Below are positions 30,623 to 40,700 of a stretch of DNA of 64,000 bases, one piece after another (positions within the stretch are counted from its first letter, which is position 1; each line of letters opens with the position of its first letter). The position numbers were made by a program, and so were the translations under genes. The notes beneath the pieces are model-generated. The model was not told the DNA's origin, did not search any database, and was given only the letters and a program-made list of their open reading frames with translations. Source of the stretch: a virus; IMG/VR virus record IMGVR_UViG_3300021068_000001, positions 62,001-126,000 of that record; one strand, 5' to 3'.

Positions 30623-32479
30623 ATGGCACAACACAGACTAGAGATATCGGAATTAGATTTTGAAAATATAAAAGGTTCACTAAAAAGATTTCTATCAAAC
30701 CAAAACGAATTTAAAGATTACGATTTTGAAGGAAGTTCAATAGCAGTTCTATTAGACTTACTTTCTTACAACACTCATTATTTAGCTTACAATGCAAATT
30801 TCGTAGCAAACGAAATGTTTATGGACACAGCACAATTAAGAAGTAGTGTTGCGTCATTAGCTAAATTAGTTGGTTATACACCAAACTCATCCAGAGCACC
30901 AGTCGCTGATTTAAAATTAGTAATCAATGATGGTACAGGTTCTTCAATTACAATTCCTGCAGGTACAAAATGGACATCATCAATAGATGGTCTTACATAC
31001 ACGTTTGTTTCCATATCAGACAAAGTTGTACAACCAATTGATGGCGTTTATACTTGCCAAAGTTTAAATGTTTATGAAGGTACCTATGTAACTTACAATT
31101 ATACAGTTGAAGTAAACGATATAGACCAAAGATTTTTAATACCAAGTGATAGAGCAGATACAACTACAATAAAGGTTGTGATACAAAATAGTATTTCAGA
31201 CGTTACACAAAGTACATATACACAAGCAAGTTCAATTACAGAATTAGATAGTACAAGTAAAGTTTATTTTTTACAAGAAGCTGAAGATGGCCAATATGAA
31301 ATATATTTTGGTGATGGTGTTATAGGTAAAAAATTAAATGATGGTAACATTATTAATATAAGTTATATTGTAACAAACAAAACAGAAGCTAATGCTGCTT
31401 CAACATTTAATTTATCAGGTTCTATTTCTGGTTTTACAGATGTAACTACAACTATTAATTCAAATGCTCAAGGTGGTGCTGATCCAGAAAGTTTACAAAG
31501 TATTAAATTTAATGCTCCTAATTTCTATGCGTCACAGGATAGAGCAGTAACAGTAGAAGATTATAAATCAAAAGTAAAACAACTTTATGCTAACACACAA
31601 TCAGTTAGTGCTTGGGGTGGTGAAGACGCTGAAACACCATTTTATGGTAGAGTTTATATTTCTATTTTACCAACAAGTGGTTCAAATTTAACAGACGCAA
31701 CAAAAGAAAGAATTGTAAAAGATTTAAAAAAATATTCAGTTGCTTCAGTTACTCCAGTAATTATTGATTCTGAAACTACAAATATATTATTAACATCAAC
31801 AGTTAAGTTTGATGAAACAAGTACACCAAAAACTGCTGACACTTTAAAATCAAATGTTGTTACAACATTAACAGATTATAATACAAATACTTTACAATCT
31901 TTTGATACAATTTTTAGATACTCAAAACTTTCCAGTTTAATAGACGATACAGACGAAAGTATTTTATCAAATATCACAACAGTTCAATTAAGAAAATCTT
32001 TTTTACCAACAATTGGAACTTCTACAAAATATACAATTAACTTTGCAAACTCATTATACAATCCACATTCAGGACATAATGCAACAGCAGGTGGTATAGT
32101 AAGTTCAACAGGATTTAAAATAGAAGGCGATACTACAAACATTTGGTATTTGGATGATGATGGTGAAGGTAATATAAGAAGATATAGACAAGACGGCTCT
32201 GTTAGAGCATATGGTACTAGTACACAAGGTTCAATTAATTATTCAACAGGACTAGTTGAGGTAAATTCTTTAAATGTTTCTAATATAGAAAATGTTAGAG
32301 GTGTGGCTTCAACAGTTATAGAGATTACAGTAAAACCACAATCAAATGATATAGTACCTATCCGAAATCAAATATTAGAAATGGATATAGCAAATAGTAC
32401 AGTCACAGTTGAGGCTGATGCTCTAGTAGGAGGCTCAGCAAACGCTGGTATAGGATATACCACAACAAGTAGTTACTAA
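30623..32479 (+). CDS. 6: gp6 baseplate wedge protein
   Basis: Large wedge subunit that forms the inner baseplate ring. The N-terminal FENIKGSLKRFLSNQNEFKDYDFEGSSIAVLLDLLSYNTHYLAYNANFVANEMFMDTAQ block is strongly conserved among T4-like phages (residues about 12-70). The middle IPAGTKWTS... and QYEIYFGDGVIGKKL match J-like baseplate domains. 618 residues (T4: 660). Confidence 0.9.
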   Translation: MAQHRLEISELDFENIKGSLKRFLSNQNEFKDYDFEGSSIAVLLDLLSYNTHYLAYNANFVANEMFMDTAQLRSSVASLAKLVGYTPNSSRAPVADLKLVINDGTGSSITIPAGTKWTSSIDGLTYTFVSISDKVVQPIDGVYTCQSLNVYEGTYVTYNYTVEVNDIDQRFLIPSDRADTTTIKVVIQNSISDVTQSTYTQASSITELDSTSKVYFLQEAEDGQYEIYFGDGVIGKKLNDGNIINISYIVTNKTEANAASTFNLSGSISGFTDVTTTINSNAQGGADPESLQSIKFNAPNFYASQDRAVTVEDYKSKVKQLYANTQSVSAWGGEDAETPFYGRVYISILPTSGSNLTDATKERIVKDLKKYSVASVTPVIIDSETTNILLTSTVKFDETSTPKTADTLKSNVVTTLTDYNTNTLQSFDTIFRYSKLSSLIDDTDESILSNITTVQLRKSFLPTIGTSTKYTINFANSLYNPHSGHNATAGGIVSSTGFKIEGDTTNIWYLDDDGEGNIRRYRQDGSVRAYGTSTQGSINYSTGLVEVNSLNVSNIENVRGVASTVIEITVKPQSNDIVPIRNQILEMDIANSTVTVEADALVGGSANAGIGYTTTSSY

Positions 32480-32483
32480 TGAG

Positions 32484-35078
32484 ATGGCCAACTTTAAAGA
32501 GAAATTATCAAACCTTTTAACTTCACAAGTACCTGATTTTGTACTTGAAGATCACCCATTATTTTTAGATTTTGTAAAAGCATATTATCAACTATTAGAA
32601 TCAGCAGAAATTACATTAACTAATATTGGTGATCCTGACCATTTAATATTAGAAGGTTCTACAGGTAGTACAATATTATTAGATGGTTCAAATGTAAAAT
32701 ATGATGACAATGGTGATAGAATACTTTTAGAAGATACAAGTTATGGTGATTTTATAAATGGTGAAACAATTACTGGTGCTACATCTGGTGCAACTGCTAT
32801 AGTTTTAGTAGAAGATGTTGATAGTGGTGCTCGTTTATTCGTTACACATCAAAACAAATTTATAGAAGGTGAATTAATTACAGGAGCAGCTTCAAGCGCT
32901 CAGGCAACTATAGGAAAATATAGAGCCAATCCAGTACAAAACATACAACAACTTTTAGATTATGCTGATGTAGATAAAACTATTTCAGCTTTCTTAACTA
33001 AATTTAGAAATTCTTTTTTAACTTCTATACCAGATACTTTACATTCTAGTATTGAAAAAGAACAATTAATTAAAAATGTTAAAACACTATATCAATCAAA
33101 AGGTACAAAACGTGCAAGTGAAATATTTTTTAAATTATTATTCAATGAAACAGCAGAAATAAGATATCCCAAAGATAGTATTTGGAGAGCTTCTGATGGT
33201 AAATGGGATACAAGAAAAATATTACGTTGTTTAGAATTAGGAACTTCAGACGCTTCCAATCTTGTTGGTCAGACAATTACTCAAGCAAATGATCCGTCCG
33301 ATACAGGTGTAAATGAAGCTACTGCTATTGTTGAAGATGTATATAAGTTTATTATTGGTGGCACTACAGTTACAGAATTAGTATTAGGAGATGAATCTGT
33401 TACTGGTACATTTATAGCTGACCAAACTATAACAGGTATAGATAATACAGATTTAGACGTTTTAGTTTCATTGTCTGTTTCTTCTATCATTAATAATAAA
33501 ACAATTTCAACTGATGGTACATTATATAGTGAAGATGATAATATAACTTTGAGTGGTGGTGGTACAGGTGGAACTTTAAAAGTAGGAACAATAGGTCCAG
33601 GTTCAATAGACGAAGTAATTGTAAATAGTGGTGGTAGTGGTTATGCTGTAGGTGATGTTGTAAATTTTGGATCAGGTAATGCAGCTGCAAAAGTTTCAGT
33701 TGTAAGTGGTGGTGTTACACTTGAAAGTGGTACAGGTACTGGTCAACTAGTTTTAGAAGATGAAACAGGTAAAGAAGATCAATATTTTGGCGATAAGGTT
33801 GTACAAGAAAGTGGTACAGGTAATGCTGATATAACAGATATTAGAATGATAGATATTGGTAATGGTTATACCTCTTTACCAGCTTTAACAGTTACCTCAT
33901 CAGGAGGAACAGGTGCAAAACTTTTAGCATATGGTTCAGAAATTGGTCGTGCATTAACAATAAATGTAATTGAGTCTGGATATAATTATCAACAAAGTCC
34001 AGCACCAACAATTGTTTTACCAACGTATATTTTATATACAGCCCTTTCAGGAGGATTTACAGCTTTAGAAACAGTTACAGGTGGAACAAGTAGCAAAACT
34101 GCAACAGTAGTATCAATAGACACAGATTTAAATATTTTAAAACTTAAAAACGCAAGTGGCGCCTTTACACAAGGAGAAACAATAACTGGTAGTGGTGGTG
34201 GAACAATTTCTGCAACAAGATTAGAACAAGCAACTGGTACAGTATCCATATCACCAGTTGTAACTACAGATGGTAGTTTCATTAATGAAGATGGTTTTTT
34301 ATCTGATAACGCAATGAAAGTACAGGATAGTTTAAAGTACCAAGATTATTCATATATTATAAAAGTAGGTAGATCAATTAATGAATGGAGAGATAGTTAT
34401 ATTAAAACTTTACACTCTGCTGGTTTTTATTTTCAAGGTGAGATTACAATTGAAACACAATTGGATGCTCAGATTAAAAGAATAACAGGAATGAACTCTG
34501 GTATAACAGAAATAATAAAATCTGTTATTACAAGAATGTACTCAAAACTTATTGGTCGTAGATTAGGAACTGAAACAGACGGTACTAGTTTAAGATCAAA
34601 TGCTAATGCTGTTGTTTCTGCTGATTTTGATACAGATACAATTACACAATTTGATAGAACAACAAGAGATTTAACTTTAAAATCGCCAGCAATAGGAATA
34701 GATTATGTAAGTAGAGTTAGAAGAAACATACAACCTGCGTCTGGTAATGCAATAAATGTAAGACAAGGTTTTGCATATGCTGGGCCAAGATTTGGTGTAT
34801 TAAATAAATTTATTAATACTGCATTTGGTATTACTGCAAACAATACTTTTAGTAAAAGTGGTATAACGTTTGCTGTATTAAGTGGTATCAAAGTACAAGG
34901 CACAAGAACATCATTAGATGGTTCAAATGCTATATTTTTGATGACTTCTTCAGAGGATGGAAGAAAACTTAAAACCAATTTTACAATACCTGCACAAGTA
35001 GGTGAAATAAATCAAAATTCTATGGATGAAACTATTACGTCTATGGATAGCACAAATGTTTCAATGGATGCAGGATAA
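32484..35078 (+). CDS. 7: gp7-like baseplate wedge initiator
   Basis: 864 residues following gp6, the T4 order. The N-terminus LTSQVPDFVLEDHPLFLDFVKAYYQLLE is typical of the marine T4-like wedge protein annotated gp7. Around 70-150 and again about 530-585 it carries repeats of a GE-T/L-I-T-G-A/S motif followed by T/A-rich strands, seen in many marine phage baseplate proteins. The 600-700 region with MKVQDSLKYQDYSYIIKVGRSINEWRDSYIKTLHSAGF is another conserved block. It should bind gp8, gp10-type proteins and the hub. Confidence 0.75.
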   Translation: MANFKEKLSNLLTSQVPDFVLEDHPLFLDFVKAYYQLLESAEITLTNIGDPDHLILEGSTGSTILLDGSNVKYDDNGDRILLEDTSYGDFINGETITGATSGATAIVLVEDVDSGARLFVTHQNKFIEGELITGAASSAQATIGKYRANPVQNIQQLLDYADVDKTISAFLTKFRNSFLTSIPDTLHSSIEKEQLIKNVKTLYQSKGTKRASEIFFKLLFNETAEIRYPKDSIWRASDGKWDTRKILRCLELGTSDASNLVGQTITQANDPSDTGVNEATAIVEDVYKFIIGGTTVTELVLGDESVTGTFIADQTITGIDNTDLDVLVSLSVSSIINNKTISTDGTLYSEDDNITLSGGGTGGTLKVGTIGPGSIDEVIVNSGGSGYAVGDVVNFGSGNAAAKVSVVSGGVTLESGTGTGQLVLEDETGKEDQYFGDKVVQESGTGNADITDIRMIDIGNGYTSLPALTVTSSGGTGAKLLAYGSEIGRALTINVIESGYNYQQSPAPTIVLPTYILYTALSGGFTALETVTGGTSSKTATVVSIDTDLNILKLKNASGAFTQGETITGSGGGTISATRLEQATGTVSISPVVTTDGSFINEDGFLSDNAMKVQDSLKYQDYSYIIKVGRSINEWRDSYIKTLHSAGFYFQGEITIETQLDAQIKRITGMNSGITEIIKSVITRMYSKLIGRRLGTETDGTSLRSNANAVVSADFDTDTITQFDRTTRDLTLKSPAIGIDYVSRVRRNIQPASGNAINVRQGFAYAGPRFGVLNKFINTAFGITANNTFSKSGITFAVLSGIKVQGTRTSLDGSNAIFLMTSSEDGRKLKTNFTIPAQVGEINQNSMDETITSMDSTNVSMDAG

Positions 35079-35080
35079 TA

Positions 35081-35088
35081 TATAAATA
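35081..35088 (+). promoter_or_regulatory. T4-type late promoter (TATAAATA)
   Basis: Exact TATAAATA with the GTA extension, followed by AGAGAGAG, which may also serve as ribosome site for the gene at 35102. Confidence 0.55.
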
Positions 35089-35101
35089 GTAAGAGAGAGA
35101 T

Positions 35102-36208
35102 ATGACAAAACAAGTAATAGACATAGGATCAGTAGCAAACGACGGAACAGGTAGTACTTTACGTGCGGCTGGCGATTTAGTTAACGATAATTTTAATGAA
35201 ATCTACACAGCAATTGGTGATGGCACTACTTTAACGAGTGGTTATATTACTGCAACAAGTACAACTACATTAACAAATAAATCACTAGATTTAGGCACTA
35301 ATACTTTCACAGGTTCATTAGCTGAATTTAATACAGCTTTGCAAAGTGATAGCTTCGTTAGTTTAACAGGATCTGAAACACTTACAAATAAGACTTTAAC
35401 AACACCAACAATTGCAGAAATAGATTCAGGTGCTGATATTATGCTTGACGCAACTGGCGATATTTTTTTAGACGCAGGTGGTAAAGATATTATTTTTAGA
35501 TATGACGGAGCTCAATTTGCTCTATTTACATCTTCAGGTGGTAACTTATTACTTCAATCAGGAACAACAACTGCAATAACTTTTACTGGTGCAAATGCTG
35601 CTTTTGCAGGTGATATATCTGCTGCTGGTGATCTTACGATTACAGGTGATTTAACAGTTAATGGAACAACAACTACTGTCAACTCTACAAATACTACTTT
35701 AGATGATAACTTATTAGAATTAAATAGTGGTGCTGGTTCAAATGCAAATGATACTGGTATTATTATGGAAAGAGGTTCTACTGGAGATAATGCAATTGTA
35801 GCCTGGGACGAGTCAGCAGACAAGTTCATTATGGGAACTACAACTGCAACTGCTTCAGATACAGGAAATCTCTCAATTACTGCAGCTACATTAGTTGCAA
35901 ATTTAGAAGGTACAGTAACAGGTAATGTTACTGGAAACGTATCAGGTAGTTCAGGATCAACAACAGGAAATGCCGCAACAGCAACATTAGCTACAGACGC
36001 AACAGGATTAGCAACAGGTCGTACACTTGCAATGACAGGAGATGTTGTATGGAATTCAGGAAGTTTTGACGGAACAGCCAATGTAACTGCAGCTGCAACA
36101 ATACAAGCGGGAGTCATCAGCTCAACTGAATTGGCTAGTGCTGTACAATTGGATATCGTAGATTCAAGTGGATCAACGGTAAAGACAATATTTGGTGCAG
36201 GAAATTAA
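35102..36208 (+). CDS. baseplate/tail fibre-like structural protein
   Basis: The N-terminal VIDIGSVANDGTGSTLRAAGDLVNDNFNEIY is the anchoring motif of gp10-type and fibre proteins in marine T4-like phages. The remaining 330 residues are Thr/Ala/Gly/Ser-rich short repeats (including TGNVTGNVSGSSGSTTGN), expected to form a trimeric beta-fibre. The last 20 residues (IVDSSGSTVKTIFGAGN) recur in the protein at 44060-44893. The exact T4 counterpart is unclear. Confidence 0.65.
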   Translation: MTKQVIDIGSVANDGTGSTLRAAGDLVNDNFNEIYTAIGDGTTLTSGYITATSTTTLTNKSLDLGTNTFTGSLAEFNTALQSDSFVSLTGSETLTNKTLTTPTIAEIDSGADIMLDATGDIFLDAGGKDIIFRYDGAQFALFTSSGGNLLLQSGTTTAITFTGANAAFAGDISAAGDLTITGDLTVNGTTTTVNSTNTTLDDNLLELNSGAGSNANDTGIIMERGSTGDNAIVAWDESADKFIMGTTTATASDTGNLSITAATLVANLEGTVTGNVTGNVSGSSGSTTGNAATATLATDATGLATGRTLAMTGDVVWNSGSFDGTANVTAAATIQAGVISSTELASAVQLDIVDSSGSTVKTIFGAGN

Positions 36209-36219
36209 ACAAAAATGAT

Positions 36220-36227
36220 TATAAATA
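36220..36227 (+). promoter_or_regulatory. T4-type late promoter before gp8 (TATAAATA)
   Basis: Exact TATAAATA followed by TAATTAAGGA, giving a ribosome site 5 bases before the gp8 ATG at 36246. Confidence 0.55.
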
Positions 36228-36245
36228 TAATTAAGGAATAGAAAA

Positions 36246-37742
36246 ATGCCAGCAATAATAACAAACAAATTTAGAATGAACAACGCTGAACAATTTGAGG
36301 AATCATTTTCAGAGGCGACCCCAACAGTTTACTACTTAGGAATAGGTAGAGCACAACCATTTGGTACTTTAACAAGACCAGACGGTAGAACAGATTACGA
36401 AGGTACAGAAACAACACCTACTACACCAGGAGATAGTGTATTAAATGAATTTAAAAACTATGATGATTTATTAGCCGCTAAGAAAATTACAAGTTCAGGT
36501 GTTAGTTATGTAATACCAAGAAGAAATTGGACAACAGGAACTACATACGATATATACAGACACGATTATGAGGAGTATATAACAGGAAGTACTTCAACAA
36601 AACAAACAGGTAATAGTGGTGCAACAACTTTGTTTGACTCAACTTTTTATGTACTAACTTCAGACAGAAATGTTTATAAATGTTTAGACAACGCAGGTAA
36701 CGCTACTTCAACAGATGAGCCAACAGGTACTTCAACTTCAGTTATAACAACTTCAGATAGTTATAAATGGAAGTATATGTACACTTTATCAGCTGCACAA
36801 CAAGCAAACTTTTTATCAACTGACTTTATGGCAGTTGGAACAGATTCAACTGTTTCAGCAGCTGCTGTTGATGGTGCTTTAGATATAGTAAAAATTAAAG
36901 CTGCAGGTTCAAGTTATACAGTTTCAGGTGGTGCAACATCAGGAACAATTACTGCTGTCCCTATAAGAGGAGACGGTTCAAGTGGTGTATGTTCAGTTGT
37001 ACTCACTTCAGGTGCCATTTCAGCTGTTACAGTAACAACTGCTGGAACAGGTTATACATCTGGTTATATTAGAAACGCTGATATTATTGCAGCTACAAAT
37101 GCTGGCGGTGCAGGATCAGGTGCTGAATTAGATGTAATTATTTCACCAAAAGGTGGACACGGTTTTAATTCTGTAGAAGAATTAGGTGGATTTTTTGTAA
37201 TGTTAAATACTTCTTTAGAAGGAACAGAAAGTTCAAACACAGGTGACTTTACAGCCGCAAATGATTTTAGAAAGATTACTTTAATTAAAAATCCTAACAA
37301 CGCAGCTGGTTCAGCTGCTTCTGCAACTACATTAAGAGGAACTTACGCTGTTAAGATTAATACCTCTCCAACTCCAGGCACATTTACTGCTGATGAAGAA
37401 ATTAATCAGGCAACAACTGGTGCTGTTGGTAAAGTAGTTGAATGGGATGCTACTAACAAAATTTTATATTATGTTCAGACAAGGCATAATGACGCTGGTG
37501 CTGATACTAATGGAAACGTTACTGCCTTATCAGGTGCGAATGTAATTACAGGACAAAGTTCAACTGCGACAGGTACTCCTGACGCTTCAACTCAAACTGT
37601 AAACAATGTTGCCTTTACTTCAGGATATGCACAACCAGAATTAGCACACGACTCTGGTGAAATCTTATATGTTGAAAATAGAACAAAGATCGCAAGAGCA
37701 ACTGACCAGACAGAAAATATAAAATTAATAATTGAGTTTTAA
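36246..37742 (+). CDS. 8: gp8 baseplate wedge protein
   Basis: The N-terminus PAIITNKFRMNNAEQFEESF and YYLGIGRAQPF, then FYVLTSDRNVYKCLDNAGNATST...PTGTST and YKWKYMYTLS, give the gp8 fold signature seen in T4 and cyanophages. 498 residues against 334 in T4; the extra middle part is Gly/Ser/Thr-rich (about 215-330). Forms the wedge with gp7 and gp10. Confidence 0.85.
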   Translation: MPAIITNKFRMNNAEQFEESFSEATPTVYYLGIGRAQPFGTLTRPDGRTDYEGTETTPTTPGDSVLNEFKNYDDLLAAKKITSSGVSYVIPRRNWTTGTTYDIYRHDYEEYITGSTSTKQTGNSGATTLFDSTFYVLTSDRNVYKCLDNAGNATSTDEPTGTSTSVITTSDSYKWKYMYTLSAAQQANFLSTDFMAVGTDSTVSAAAVDGALDIVKIKAAGSSYTVSGGATSGTITAVPIRGDGSSGVCSVVLTSGAISAVTVTTAGTGYTSGYIRNADIIAATNAGGAGSGAELDVIISPKGGHGFNSVEELGGFFVMLNTSLEGTESSNTGDFTAANDFRKITLIKNPNNAAGSAASATTLRGTYAVKINTSPTPGTFTADEEINQATTGAVGKVVEWDATNKILYYVQTRHNDAGADTNGNVTALSGANVITGQSSTATGTPDASTQTVNNVAFTSGYAQPELAHDSGEILYVENRTKIARATDQTENIKLIIEF

Positions 37743-37758
37743 AGAATAGAGGAGAAAA

Positions 37759-40700
37759 ATGCCAAGTCCAACTGATTTTAATGTCAGTCCTTACTATGAC
37801 GATTTTACAGAGTCGAAAAAGTTTCATCGGATTCTTTTTAGACCTGCGTTTGCTGTACAGGCTAGAGAATTAACTCAATCACAAACTCAAATACAGAATC
37901 AAATAGAAAGTTTATCTGATCACCTTTTTGATAAAGGTGCAATGATTATTCCAGGTGAAATTGGATATGATTTAAATTATTATGCTGTTAAATTAACATC
38001 TAAATCTGCTTCAACTTTAACCGATTATGTTGACACTACACTAACAGGTGGTACTTCAGGTGTTACTGCAAAAGTTGTAAATGCTGTTGTAACTGATGGT
38101 ACTGATCCAGATACATTATTTGTAAAATATATGAACACCGCTTCAGACGGTTCTACAATATCTTTTACTAATGGTGAAACATTAACATCTGATGGTTCTG
38201 GCAATCCAACAGTAGTTGTTGCTTCAACTGCAACAGGTTCAGCTGCACAAATTAAACAAGGTATCTATTACATTAATGGTTATCACGTTCAAGTATCTGC
38301 ACAAACATTAATACTTGACAAATATTCATCAACACCAAGTTATAGAGTAGGTTTAACAGTAACAGAATCTTTTGTTACTCCAGGTGATGACACTACTCTT
38401 AACGATAATGCTCAAGGGGTTTCAAACACAAATGCTCCTGGTGCTCATAGATTTAAAATATTATTAACACTTGCTAAAAAAGCATTAAACAGTACTGAAG
38501 ATAGTAATTTTTATGAATTATTAAGACTATCTAGTGGTGTTTTACAAAATCAAGTTAGAACAACTGATTATGCTGTATTAGAAGACACATTGGCTCGTAG
38601 AACATTTGACGAGTCTGGTGATTATGTTGTTAGACCATTTGATATAGATGTTAGAGAACATTTAATATCTGGAACAAATAGAGGAATTTATACAGGTGGA
38701 CAAGGTGGTGACGCTACTAAACTTGCAGTAGGATTTTCTCCAGGAAAAGCATACGTAAAAGGTTATGAAATTAATACTATATCTACAACATATGTTGATG
38801 TAGATAAGGCTAGAGATTATGATACACAAGGTAATTTTAATACAAGATTTGATGTAGGTAACTTTGTAAATGTAACAAACGTTTATGGTTCTCCAGACAT
38901 TGTTACTGCTTCAGGTGTTGAGGCATTTAAAGGTTTAACATTACACAATACAGCAACAAGTTCTCGTGGTACTGCAAACGCAGGAGCAAATTCAAACATA
39001 ACAACAATTGGTAGAGCAAAAACTAGAGGCTTTGAATATTCTTCTGGTACTGCTACGGGTAATATTTTTTCAAATGCAAGTATAACAAGTGCTGTTTATA
39101 AACACCATCTTTTTGATGTTGTTTTATTTACACACTTAAATATTACAACTGCTCAAGCATATTCAGATGGTGTAACTATAACTGGTGGCACTTCAGGTGC
39201 TACAGGTATTGTACAAGAATCTTCTACTGTAGAAAGTGCTACAATTACTGGTGCAACGGCAGCTAATCCTGTAGTTGTAACAGCTACAAATAAATTTAAA
39301 GAAGGTCAACAAATTACTATTACTGGTGTTGCTGGTATGACAGAATTAAATGGTAACGTTTATACAGTCAGAAATCCAACCTCATCAAACTTCCAATTAT
39401 ACGATACAGATGGAACTTCATCAATTAATGGTGGAAGTTATTCAGCATGGTCTAGTTCTTCTGGTGTTGCTACACACGGTGTTGTTATATTATCAAATGT
39501 ACAAGGTATATTCCAAGCAAGTGAATCAATTACAGATGGTTCTAGTGCTTCAACTATTCAAGCAAACGCTGTTGGATTAAAAGGTGTTACTACACACGAT
39601 ATATCTTCAGTAAAACAAATTGCAATGGCAGGAAGTCCAACATTTACTGCTGATACATCATTAGACGCTACAAGTGGTGACAATGCTACTTTAACTGGTA
39701 CATTATCAATTGCAAATAGTGGTACAGCTGTCACAGGTTTCAATACAAGATTTACAGACGAATTAAGAGTTGGAGATTCAATTTCATTTACAACGGATGC
39801 TGGGAGTTCTCTTACAAAAATTGTAGAAGCTATTATTAGTAATAGTTCTATCTCATTATTAGCTGCTGTAGGTGGTTCAGACGTATCAACAAAAACAATT
39901 GCTACAAGACGAAGAGCAAAAATGCAATCGCCTGAAAAAAATGTTTCTATATTTAAATTGCCATATGAAAATATTAAAACATTAAAAACTACTGTAAACA
40001 GTAATGTTTCAGATACAACTTATTCATTTAGAAAACACTCAATTACAACACTTACTGGAGATGGTATTGCTACTTTCTCTGCTGGTGTCAATGAAACTTT
40101 TGCTGATTTATCTGAAGGAGATTATACAATATCAATAACAAGTACAGGTGGTGGTGGAACAGGTGCTGTTGGAGATGTATTAAGTTTAACAGGTAACAAC
40201 CACGAAAGTTCTGCTATATTTGCATTGAACGGTGCTAAAACAACTTTAACTTTAGACTTTGGTGCCAACTATGCTGGACACGATATTAAAGCATTAGTAA
40301 CATTGCACAAAACAGTAGGTACTTCAAAAACAAAAACATTAAATGCAGCTTCAACTGTTGCAATTTCAACTCAAGCTACAATTGTAAGTGGCACTATTGG
40401 ATTAGCTAAGGCTGATGTTAAACAAATAAACAATGTTTATATGGCTGCTGACTTTAGTACTGCTGCTGATACATCTGATACAGATATTTCAAGTAGATTT
40501 GAATTAGATACAGGACAAAGAGATAACTTCTATGATATTGGAAGAATTAAATTAAAAACTGGTGAATTAACACCAACAGGTAGATTACTAGTTAACTTTG
40601 ATTATTACTCTCATAGTTCAGGAGATTATTTTGATGTTGATTCATATTCAGCAATAAGTTATACAGATATTCCTGCTTATACTTCATCTAATACAGGTGT

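Noticed and set aside
35554-36117. 187-codon open frame on the minus strand opposite a fibre gene
   Set aside because: It is a shadow of Thr/Ala-rich repeats; Val/Pro-rich low-complexity product, no ribosome site, fully inside a better gene.
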